Shown: positions 1 to 5,400 of the stretch, piece after piece
Layout of the letters: each line of letters begins with the position of its first letter
Position numbering within the stretch: position 1 is the stretch's first letter
Assembly (NCBI GenBank): GCA_964390795.1
Contig: CAYMLQ010000180.1
Location: forward strand, 1 to 11,201
Direction of reading: 5' to 3'
Source of the DNA: CAYMLQ01 sp964390795
GTDB lineage: Bacteria > Verrucomicrobiota > Kiritimatiellia > RFP12 > UBA1067
DNA length: 11,201 bases
Program-made: the position numbers and the translations under genes
The notes under the pieces: generated by a model
The model's database searches: none
What the model saw: only the letters and a program-made list of their open reading frames with translations
Told to the model about the DNA's origin: nothing

Positions 1-397
1 TTCCGCGCTCGGTGCCGGTCGCCGCATCGACGAGGCGGAACCGCACGCCGGCTTCGCCCTCGCCATACTGATACTCGCCCCGCAGGAGGAAGTCCGCCCA
101 CGGCAGCGCCCCGCCCTGTAAATCCTCAAGGCGGACCGTGCCGCTGCGGGCCAGGCCGCGCTCGCCGCGCAGCAGGTTAAGCTCGCGTCGGCTGATCACC
201 CGCACGTCATAGCGGCTCAGTTCCACTTCCAGCAGGTCCGCGGCGCCGAGCAGGGCGCTGTCAACCGGCCCGTTGGTGGAAATGAAATCCACCACCGCCA
301 CCGTCGGCAGCTCCCCAGCGCACAGCGGCTCCGCCAGCCCGAACGCGAGCACGAGCAGAACCACGATCAGTATCACGTCTATGCGGGGCATATTCAT
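1..397 (-). CDS. CsgG-like exported protein, 3' part beyond window
   Basis: This leftward gene is read from ATG at 397 and is still open at base 1, giving about 132 residues of an incomplete protein. A second in-frame ATG lies at 391. I chose 397 because GGAG sits ten bases upstream on the minus strand. The N-terminus is a Sec signal: a short basic start (MPRID), then a long run of I, V and L, ending near LCAG. The mature part begins with 'LPTVAVVDF', the first strand and turn typical of CsgG/TolB-N-type domains. It continues with 'VRVISRRELNLL', a helix, and 'WADFLLRGEY', matching the order of elements in the CsgG-like protein at 1073-2008. CsgG family members are periplasmic or outer-membrane assembly proteins; the exact role here is unknown. 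It is separated from the main operon by a repeat-rich gap, so it may be transcribed separately. Confidence 0.8.
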   Translation of the reverse strand, partial: MNMPRIDVILIVVLLVLAFGLAEPLCAGELPTVAVVDFISTNGPVDSALLGAADLLEVELSRYDVRVISRRELNLLRGERGLARSGTVRLEDLQGGALPWADFLLRGEYQYGEGEAGVRFRLVDAATGTERG

Positions 398-561
398 TCC
401 GTATCTTCTCCGCCTCTCAGTGAGCCGGGGCGGCGGGTTCGATCTCGAAAAGGCTCTGAAGACCTGTCCCGAATGGCGCACAGATCAGCCTCGTTTGGTC
501 ATCTGTTGGGGGTGTGCGAGGTTCGTGCGTTTCTGAGGAAAAGGTGTCGCAAGTTATGGAG

Positions 562-611
562 AACGGGCGCTTGCCATCCGTAGCCTTGGCGAAGGATGGT
601 TCCTGCCCGTT
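562..611. repeat. REP-like imperfect palindrome, 50 bp
   Basis: Two nested pairs of arms are present. The outer arm AACGGGC (562-568) pairs with GCCCGTT (605-611), and the inner arm CCATCC (574-579) pairs with GGATGG (594-599). The core also has GCC/GGC symmetry. Read on the minus strand the inner part translates as 'FAKATDGK', a peptide I recall recurring in over-predicted small proteins of several bacterial genomes, which would fit a dispersed intergenic repeat. That dispersal cannot be tested inside this window. Confidence 0.6.
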
Positions 612-641
612 GGAACGGCGGTTGCAGATCGTCAGCAGCCA

Positions 642-676
642 CCAACCGCCGTGAGCCGCAGGCGAGCGGCGGTTGG
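642..676. repeat. Hairpin with 10-bp perfect stem
   Basis: CCAACCGCCG (642-651) and CGGCGGTTGG (667-676) are exact reverse complements around a 15-base loop. A further direct copy of the right arm, CGGCGGTTG, sits at 616-624, so the left arm could pair with either copy. There is no U-run on either side, so I do not call it a terminator. Confidence 0.55.
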
Positions 677-777
677 GCTGCCATGTTGGGAAAAAGTCTC
701 TCTCTTTTCTTCCGGTTTGTCGAGGGGCTTGGGTCAACCCCTGTAGTCGCTCTGGAGCTGCTCTGTTCTCTCCGGCA

Positions 778-803
778 CTTTCACACTTCATGAAGTGTGG
801 AAG
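778..803. repeat. Palindrome with perfect 18-bp core
   Basis: CACACTTCATGAAGTGTG (782-799) equals its own reverse complement. The symmetry extends to 778-803 (CTT outside, AAG outside) with a single T/G mismatch pair. It could be an operator for a dimeric regulator or part of a dispersed repeat; position alone does not decide. It lies about 380 bp upstream of the start of the leftward gene at 397 and about 270 bp downstream of the stop of the gene at 1073-2008. Confidence 0.55.
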
Positions 804-880
804 AATCGGGAAAACAGGAAGGGAGGCACAAGGCCCCATTTTTGACAACTCTCTGGGACTGCCAAATCCTCCGGTTTCCT

Positions 881-902
881 GATTTCCAGATTTCCAGATT
901 TC
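881..902. repeat. Short tandem repeat, 8-bp unit
   Basis: The unit GATTTCCA occurs twice in full (881-888, 889-896) followed by GATTTC (897-902), about 2.75 copies. It is flanked by related T/C-rich sequence. No function is visible. Such tracts are prone to copy-number change. Confidence 0.6.
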
Positions 903-920
903 TCTCCTCAGTCGTTTCTC

Positions 921-989
921 TCACGCGAAGACCCCGAGAAGCCAAGGGGTCCAATAACCTTTGCGTCTTCGGGTCTTACCTTGGCGTGA
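921..989. repeat. Composite inverted repeat with alternative pairings
   Basis: TCACGC (921-926) pairs with GCGTGA (984-989), and AAGACCC (928-934) pairs with GGGTCTT (971-977), together making a long interrupted stem. GCCAAGG (941-947) can alternatively pair with CCTTGGC (979-985). The competing arms suggest a dispersed structured repeat, or a readthrough-control structure downstream of the gene at 1073-2008. Confidence 0.5.
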
Positions 990-1055
990 ACCAAATCCAC
1001 CCCGTGCCCGCCTGTCAGTCGCTAGGTTACCCTGTTCACTCGTTTGCTCTCCTTA

Positions 1056-1068
1056 CGGCGACTCGCCG
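1056..1068 (-). terminator. Possible weak transcription end signal
   Basis: Immediately after the stop codon of the leftward gene (1073-1075) the minus strand reads CGGCGAGTCGCCG, a short GC-rich dyad that could form a 4-bp stem with a 5-base loop. There is no following U-run, so if termination occurs here it would be inefficient or factor-dependent. Weak call. Confidence 0.2.
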
Positions 1069-1072
1069 CAGG

Positions 1073-2008
1073 CTATTTCACGAGCTTCGGCAGCAGGCGC
1101 GTGGCGATCTGGGCGGCGGCTTCCTGCAGCGCGGCCTTGCCTGCAAGCTGCTCCGTCAGGTCCACCACCACCGCCGTCTGGCGGTCGATGGCGATAACCT
1201 TATCCGTCGCGCGATCAATGGCCTTTACCTCCAGCCGAGCCTTGACGCTCACCAGGTTGCCGCGGCGCAGGGCGAACTCGCTGAAACCCTCGCCCTCGAT
1301 GGCGATGTCCACCTTCTGGCCGCCCACTTTCGGGTCGACAACCTCGAAGCCGGTTTCGCGGGCGACCAGCACCAGCTCGGTCTGGGCCGCCGGATCGATG
1401 GTCGCCTGCCCCACGTGCCGCTCGGACACGCGCACGCCCAGCAGCGGACGCTTGGCCTCGCCGAGTTTCGCCTTCAGTGCGGTCACCCGGTCCTCGTGCT
1501 TGACGGGCTTGGCCACCAGCTTGTCGGACTGCTTCGCGATCAGATCGCCCACCTTCGTGGCCAACTGCTCCACCAGCGGCCCGAGTTCGTCGTTGGACTT
1601 GCCCTGCACCGACTCGCCCAGTACCCGGCTGGTCTCGGTGCCGATCACCTTGGCCACGAGGTAAAGCGACGTCTCGACTTCGATGACGCTGCCGCTGATC
1701 AAGATCTTGGCGCCGGTCAACTGGCCGACTTGCGTGGCCTGGCCGGGCGTCACGGCCCCTGACAGGTTGAGTTCGTGCTCCTCAAGGATCTTATTCAGCT
1801 CGCCTCTCTCAACGAGCATCAGCTCCGGACGGACGACGAGTTTGGCGAACAGAATGTCGCTGATCTTCTGCCCGTAGTCCTTCACCCCCGCGCCCCTCTC
1901 CTGAAAGGGCAGGATCGCGGCCGGATAGACCTCTTCCTGCGCCAACAAGGTTCCCGCGCTCGTGACCGCCACCGCAATAAACAGACGCACCCAACTGTGA
2001 TTCCGCAT
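1073..2008 (-). CDS. Secreted CsgG/HfaB-family protein
   Basis: The encoded protein is 311 residues. The start is ATG at 2008, with a strong AAGGAG six bases upstream and a clear Sec signal (MRNHSWVRLFIAVAVTSAG, cleavage near TLLA/QEEV at residue 23). A longer in-frame start at 2038 would bury the signal and lacks such a site. Residues 28-155 look like a CsgG N-terminal domain: 'YPAAILPFQERG', 'LMLVERGELNKILEE', 'GQLTGAKILISGSVIE' and 'LYLVAKVIGTETSRVLG' appear in the family order. Residues 186-310 form a second alpha/beta unit ('LVSVKARLEVKAIDRATDK') that may be a diverged repeat of the same fold. There is no lipobox, unlike true CsgG lipoproteins. CsgG-family proteins form or support outer-membrane secretion pores; here the cargo is unknown. 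The gene starts 33 bases after the stop of 2042-3034, so it is probably co-transcribed with it. Confidence 0.85.
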   Translation of the reverse strand: MRNHSWVRLFIAVAVTSAGTLLAQEEVYPAAILPFQERGAGVKDYGQKISDILFAKLVVRPELMLVERGELNKILEEHELNLSGAVTPGQATQVGQLTGAKILISGSVIEVETSLYLVAKVIGTETSRVLGESVQGKSNDELGPLVEQLATKVGDLIAKQSDKLVAKPVKHEDRVTALKAKLGEAKRPLLGVRVSERHVGQATIDPAAQTELVLVARETGFEVVDPKVGGQKVDIAIEGEGFSEFALRRGNLVSVKARLEVKAIDRATDKVIAIDRQTAVVVDLTEQLAGKAALQEAAAQIATRLLPKLVK

Positions 2009-2041
2009 GATGATCTCCTTCCCCTGGTTTACTAACAACGT

Positions 2042-3034
2042 TCATTCCAAGACGTGCCGAAGCAGCGCCGCCAAAGCATAGCGCGGTGCCGGACCGCGCT
2101 CCCAGGCCTGTACGGGTGCCCAGCCGACAGCCAGCAGGCGGCCTCCGCCCCCGGCGCGGAAATCAAGATCCAGCCACGCCCAGCCGTCCGTTCCCGCAGC
2201 CCACTCAGCCTCCGGTTTCCGCCGTTCCGCTGAGAGGACGCACGAGGCGGTCACGGCACTCGCTTGCCCCGGCCAGGCGTTCGCGTCGAGGCGCTTGTCA
2301 AGCCGCTGTAGCGCGGCCGCTCCCTCCTCCAGACGCAGGGCGGGACGAGGCAGGCCGCTCAGCGCCTCATGGCCCGGCAGGGGCAGTGTCCCGTCAGAAG
2401 GAGCAAGCAAGAGGACTCGCGCGCCGCCCGCCGCCGCGCGGACCAGCGCCTCGCCTAAGCTGCGCTGGGCGCGCAGTGAAACACCTTCAGCGACCAGAAC
2501 GAGCCCGTTTGTCAATGCTGCAAGGGCGGCGGTGTTCCGCAGTGCGGTTACCTTCGCTCCCGCGCCGTTCAGTTTGGTGGAAAGCGCCTCGCCCGTTTCG
2601 AACACGCGCAGCGGGTTCTTGGCAAGTTCCGTGCGCAGCCCGCTCCACGGGTCGGCAGTCAGTATCCAGACAGGATGAACCAGCCGGGCCGACTGGCCTC
2701 CCGCTGTCGCCTGAACGATCAGGGTGGCTTGCCCGGTCACGCCTTCGCGAAGCGGCGGGATTCGCACCGGAAGATCGAGAGTGTGTCCGGCCTTCGCGGC
2801 ATCCGCTAGGAACTGACCGCGATCGGCCACCGCGCTGGCCAACGTCAGTTCCCAGGTGATCTCGACGGGTGCCGCCGCGTTCGCCTGAATCCGCCAGACG
2901 GTCGTCGTGGCGGGAAACGTGCAGGAGAAATGATCCAAGAGGCACAGGTCAACCGCTCGCGCGGGGCAGACGGCAAGGAGAACCGCACAGACACTTGCTG
3001 AAATGAAGTCGCGTGTGTTTCGGCGTATACCCAT
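2042..3034 (-). CDS. Exported two-domain protein, function unknown
   Basis: The encoded protein is 330 residues. I do not recognise a named family. The start at 3034 is chosen because it gives a good Sec signal: MGIRR, a hydrophobic core ISASVCAVLLAVC, and a PARA/VD cleavage near residue 27. A TTG at 3118 and an ATG at 3079 are alternatives, and no start has a clear Shine-Dalgarno. Residues 28-125 look all-beta ('TTTVWRIQ', 'VEITWELTL', 'GQATLIVQAT', 'RLVHPVWIL'), like the Ig-like domains of glycoside hydrolases. Residues 125-330 look alpha/beta ('NGLVLVAEG', 'LVRAAAGGARVLLLAPSDG', 'GRLLAVGWAPV'), resembling a class I glutamine-amidotransferase-like (ThuA/DUF4350-type) fold. I see no Cys-His-Glu catalytic set, so it is more likely a binding domain. 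This is inference from pattern, not a family assignment. It lies downstream of the caspase gene, separated by a MITE-like insertion. Confidence 0.82.
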   Translation of the reverse strand: MGIRRNTRDFISASVCAVLLAVCPARAVDLCLLDHFSCTFPATTTVWRIQANAAAPVEITWELTLASAVADRGQFLADAAKAGHTLDLPVRIPPLREGVTGQATLIVQATAGGQSARLVHPVWILTADPWSGLRTELAKNPLRVFETGEALSTKLNGAGAKVTALRNTAALAALTNGLVLVAEGVSLRAQRSLGEALVRAAAGGARVLLLAPSDGTLPLPGHEALSGLPRPALRLEEGAAALQRLDKRLDANAWPGQASAVTASCVLSAERRKPEAEWAAGTDGWAWLDLDFRAGGGGRLLAVGWAPVQAWERGPAPRYALAALLRHVLE

Positions 3035-3123
3035 CCAAGCCGGTATCACGCCTAAACCAACATGAACTGTCGAACACATAGGTTTAACATGACATAAGCC
3101 ATGGAAAGAGTCAAGCAACCCAT

Positions 3124-3132
3124 CGGCAGCAA
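3124..3132. repeat. Target-site duplication, left copy
   Basis: CGGCAGCAA directly abuts the left terminal inverted repeat that begins at 3133. The identical nine bases recur at 3265-3273 directly after the right terminus. Nine-base duplications are made by several DDE transposase families, IS1 and IS4 among them. Confidence 0.85.
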
Positions 3133-3264
3133 CAGCAATTCTAAATTTGACTTCTGAGCCACGGGAATGCAGGCTAAAGCCTGTACTACGAACGGTTTCT
3201 TACACGGAAAGAAGCGTTTGTAGTGCAGCCTTCAGGCTGTCTCAAGCCAAATTTAGAATTGCTG
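3133..3264. mobile_element. MITE-like element, 132 bp
   Basis: The ends are perfect 17-bp terminal inverted repeats: CAGCAATTCTAAATTTG at 3133-3149 and its exact reverse complement at 3248-3264. Both are flanked by the identical 9-bp direct repeat CGGCAGCAA. Inside, arms at 3170-3194 and 3215-3239 are complementary at 20 of 25 positions, and TTCTT (3197-3201) pairs with AAGAA (3209-3213). The whole element can therefore fold into one long hairpin. It encodes no protein, so it would be a non-autonomous element mobilised in trans by an unknown transposase. Perfect ends and perfect duplication point to a fairly recent insertion. It lies between the caspase stop (3301) and the next gene (3034) and interrupts no reading frame. 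Confidence 0.85.
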
Positions 3265-3273
3265 CGGCAGCAA
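3265..3273. repeat. Target-site duplication, right copy
   Basis: CGGCAGCAA abuts the right terminus at 3264 and is identical to 3124-3132. Removing the element plus one copy joins the DNA cleanly, with the insertion point about 28 bases past the caspase stop codon. Confidence 0.85.
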
Positions 3274-3293
3274 GCCATCGCCGGACGGATGGC
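3274..3293 (-). terminator. Hairpin after the caspase gene
   Basis: On the minus strand GCCATC and GATGGC (plus-strand 3288-3293 and 3274-3279) form a 6-bp stem around an 8-base GC-rich loop, eight bases after the caspase stop codon. No U-run follows, so it may act as an RNA 3'-end stabiliser or partial terminator rather than a full intrinsic terminator. It existed before the MITE landed just beyond it. Confidence 0.3.
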
Positions 3294-3300
3294 AGTCACG

Positions 3301-5400
3301 CTACCGTTGCGCCGAGCGTTCCCGTATCCAGAGCTCCTGCGTGCGGGGCTGGCCCTCTGCGCCCCACACGGCGTCCAACTCGCAGGAGTAGTCGGACACG
3401 CTGCGCGCTGTCGCGGTTCCGACCTCTTTCTCCGTGAAGTCGTCGGGCACCTTCTTGTCGCGCAGCGTGCGAGAAACGACCGTGAACGCGATCCCCTGAC
3501 GCACCCCGTGGTAAGTCCCGAGACCCGAGCGCAGGCTCGTTCCCTCGACACCCGACACAGGCGCAAGAAGCGGCTTGAGCTGGATCACGCGCTCCGCGAT
3601 CTTGCCGGCCAATTCGGCGCAGACCTTTTCCTGATCCTCATCCGCTTTGCGCGAGACCGTAAAGGATGCCAGAACCTGCGTCGTTTCGGTGTCGACCAGC
3701 CGCAGGTAAATTTTTTCTCCCTGTGCGGAGGGCAGCAGGTCTCCCAGCAGCAGCAGGCTAGCGGGCAGCAGCTTGCCGATCGCCAGACGCGCACGCGGAT
3801 CGGCCAGGTCGGACACGCCTACGTTTTGCTCCTGCAGCAGCGTCTCCAGCGCCTCGCGCTCGATGATTTTCAGTCCCGCGCGCGTTTCCAGCTCCGAGCG
3901 CAGGGCGATGCGGTAGAGCAGCGCGTCGCTCTCCGCCGCCTGACTCGCGCCTGCCGCCAGAACGGGCCCGAGGCACGCCAAGACGCGCGGCCTCGCACCA
4001 GCCGCGTTGCCGCCTGCCGACGCTGAAGCGCCCTCTTTGCCCTTCGCCTCGAGCTGCGCGATGAGCGTTCTCAACTCGTCACGACCCTCCTGGCGCTGGC
4101 TGCGTGCGATGTAGTCCGCAACCGCACGCGCCATCTGATCCTGGGCGTTCTGCTGCAGCAGCGTGGAAACCAGATTGCCCGCAGCCTTGGGCGCTCCCGC
4201 GCGGGTCAGGGCGACGGCATCGCGGATCGCATCCTGACGCGCCTTCGGATCCGCAGCGGCCGGCGCGTGCGCGGCGGTGTCGGCGGCGCCCGCAGGCTGA
4301 GATGCCAGCGACGCCAACTGCACGCCGTCCTTCTGACGCACGAACACAAACTCGCCGCCGGCATGGCCGCCCACAGGCAGGGGCCCCATCTGAACCATCT
4401 GTCCGGTCAGCGCGGCCACGCGCTCCCGCAGAGCCAGCCCGAGATCGTTCGCGGAGAAGACGGTCCGGTCACCGTGCGCCAAATAGTTAATGACCTGCTG
4501 GGCGAAAACGCTGTGCCCGGCCCCGCTGTCCAGCACGGGCTCGAGTCCGCCGCTGGTGATGAGATACCGGGATGGTTTCGCGATGGCCCGCTCGTACCAC
4601 GCCTGGCTGCTGCGTGCGCTCAGAGGCTCATCACCGCGGAAAAGCGAACCGCTGTAGCAGGCGTCGGACATCACCAGAACGTGGCGGGCGCGCGACGCGC
4701 TGATCAGCCTCGTGATGGTCGAGTTCCAAAGCCAGTCCTCCTTGGCCTGCCGACCGTCGACGCTCTTGCGCGCATCGGCCGGAATCCAATAGCCCTCCTG
4801 CAGTTGCTCGTCGAAAAAGCCGTGGCCGGCAAAGTAGATCAGATCCGCTCCGTCCGTGCCCGAAGTCGCCAGCTCATCCAACGCGTTCAGGATCGCGGCA
4901 CGCGAGGCCTCTCCATCGAGCAGCGTTTGCACATGAAAGCCGTAGTCAGCCGTGAGCGTCTTGGCGATCTCCTCGGCGTCCGCGCGAGCGGAGTTGAGCG
5001 TCTGCCAGGCGTCGCCGCCGGTCTGTGCGTACTGGTTGATCCCGATGACCAGCGCGCGATAGGCCGGCAACGCCGCAACGTGCTCGCCCGCGCCTCTCAC
5101 CAGCACCGTCCTAGAGGACCCGTCAGGCTGTGCCGGAGACACGCGCAGGCTTTTCGCCCACAGGAGTCCGAGCGCAACCGCACCGGTGATGCCCGCAACG
5201 AGTGCGGCGGTGCGCCACGGACGCAGACGCGAACGCACCGGTGCGGCAGGCACGCCGGAGACCGGCGCGCGCGAGGCTTGAGGCGTCGCAACAGCAGGCG
5301 TCGGAGGAACAAGCCCAGACCGGTTGATCTTGTACGCGTTGACCCCGCCGGTCGAGGGACTCGCAGGCGATTTCTCAGGCGTGTTATCGGGTGTAGACAT
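3301..5400 (-). CDS. Membrane-anchored caspase-like peptidase (C14) with CsgG-like C-terminus
   Basis: The encoded protein is 699 residues. The N-terminus (1-63) is Pro/Ala/Ser-rich and ends with RSRLRPWR. One membrane segment follows (about 64-82). More Arg lies before it than after it, so the positive-inside rule places the rest in the periplasm. Residues 113-355 are a C14/metacaspase-type domain: 'YRALVIGINQY', then catalytic His193 in 'YFAGHGF' and Cys248 in 'SDACYSGS'. Asp246 in the D-x-C motif predicts cleavage after Arg or Lys, as in metacaspases. Residues 385-450 are helical. Residues 470-610 hold a CsgG/TolB-N-like domain ('LKIIEREALETLLQEQ', 'SDLADP', 'IGKLLPASLLLLGD', 'IYLRLVDTETTQVLA'), and 620-690 a small beta domain resembling FlgT C-terminal regions. 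The start overlaps the lipoprotein gene by 17 bases, with AAGG seven bases upstream of the ATG, implying coupled translation. Substrates are unknown. Confidence 0.92.
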   Translation of the reverse strand: MSTPDNTPEKSPASPSTGGVNAYKINRSGLVPPTPAVATPQASRAPVSGVPAAPVRSRLRPWRTAALVAGITGAVALGLLWAKSLRVSPAQPDGSSRTVLVRGAGEHVAALPAYRALVIGINQYAQTGGDAWQTLNSARADAEEIAKTLTADYGFHVQTLLDGEASRAAILNALDELATSGTDGADLIYFAGHGFFDEQLQEGYWIPADARKSVDGRQAKEDWLWNSTITRLISASRARHVLVMSDACYSGSLFRGDEPLSARSSQAWYERAIAKPSRYLITSGGLEPVLDSGAGHSVFAQQVINYLAHGDRTVFSANDLGLALRERVAALTGQMVQMGPLPVGGHAGGEFVFVRQKDGVQLASLASQPAGAADTAAHAPAAADPKARQDAIRDAVALTRAGAPKAAGNLVSTLLQQNAQDQMARAVADYIARSQRQEGRDELRTLIAQLEAKGKEGASASAGGNAAGARPRVLACLGPVLAAGASQAAESDALLYRIALRSELETRAGLKIIEREALETLLQEQNVGVSDLADPRARLAIGKLLPASLLLLGDLLPSAQGEKIYLRLVDTETTQVLASFTVSRKADEDQEKVCAELAGKIAERVIQLKPLLAPVSGVEGTSLRSGLGTYHGVRQGIAFTVVSRTLRDKKVPDDFTEKEVGTATARSVSDYSCELDAVWGAEGQPRTQELWIRERSAQR

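Larger units (their letters stand above)
398..1072. other. 675-bp non-coding, repeat-rich intergenic region
   Basis: No convincing gene lies in this gap. Short frames that cross it translate low-complexity or repeat-derived peptides without ribosome binding sites or recognisable domains. The gap contains at least five separate structured elements, listed individually: a 50-bp imperfect palindrome, a 10-bp-stem hairpin, an 18-bp perfect palindrome, an 8-bp tandem repeat, and a 69-bp composite inverted repeat. Its composition is visibly more AT- and T-rich from about 690 to 1050 than the flanking genes. It separates two CsgG-like genes that point the same way, and probably marks the end of the upstream operon. 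Confidence 0.75.

Noticed and set aside
723..742. AGGGG/CCCCT hairpin as an intrinsic terminator
   Set aside because: The stem is five base pairs and neither strand has a T-run after it.
417..848. Open frame of 143 codons on the minus strand in the repeat-rich gap
   Set aside because: It translates straight through the palindromic repeat (giving FAKATDGK) and has no ribosome site or coherent protein pattern.
797..1762. Open frame of 321 codons on the plus strand
   Set aside because: It runs antisense through the CsgG-like gene at 1073-2008 and begins in repeat DNA; its His/Leu/Arg-rich translation is typical of the antisense frame of a GC-rich gene, and there is no signal or domain.
1..2008. 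Curli (csg) secretion locus
   Set aside because: CsgG-like domains are present, but there are no curlin repeats (CsgA/CsgB type), no CsgE/CsgF, and the complete stand-alone CsgG-like protein has no lipobox, so a curli label would go beyond the evidence.
3035..3118. Longer N-terminus for the 2042-3034 protein, starting from TTG at 3118
   Set aside because: The added 28 residues precede an otherwise clear signal peptide and lack a ribosome site.
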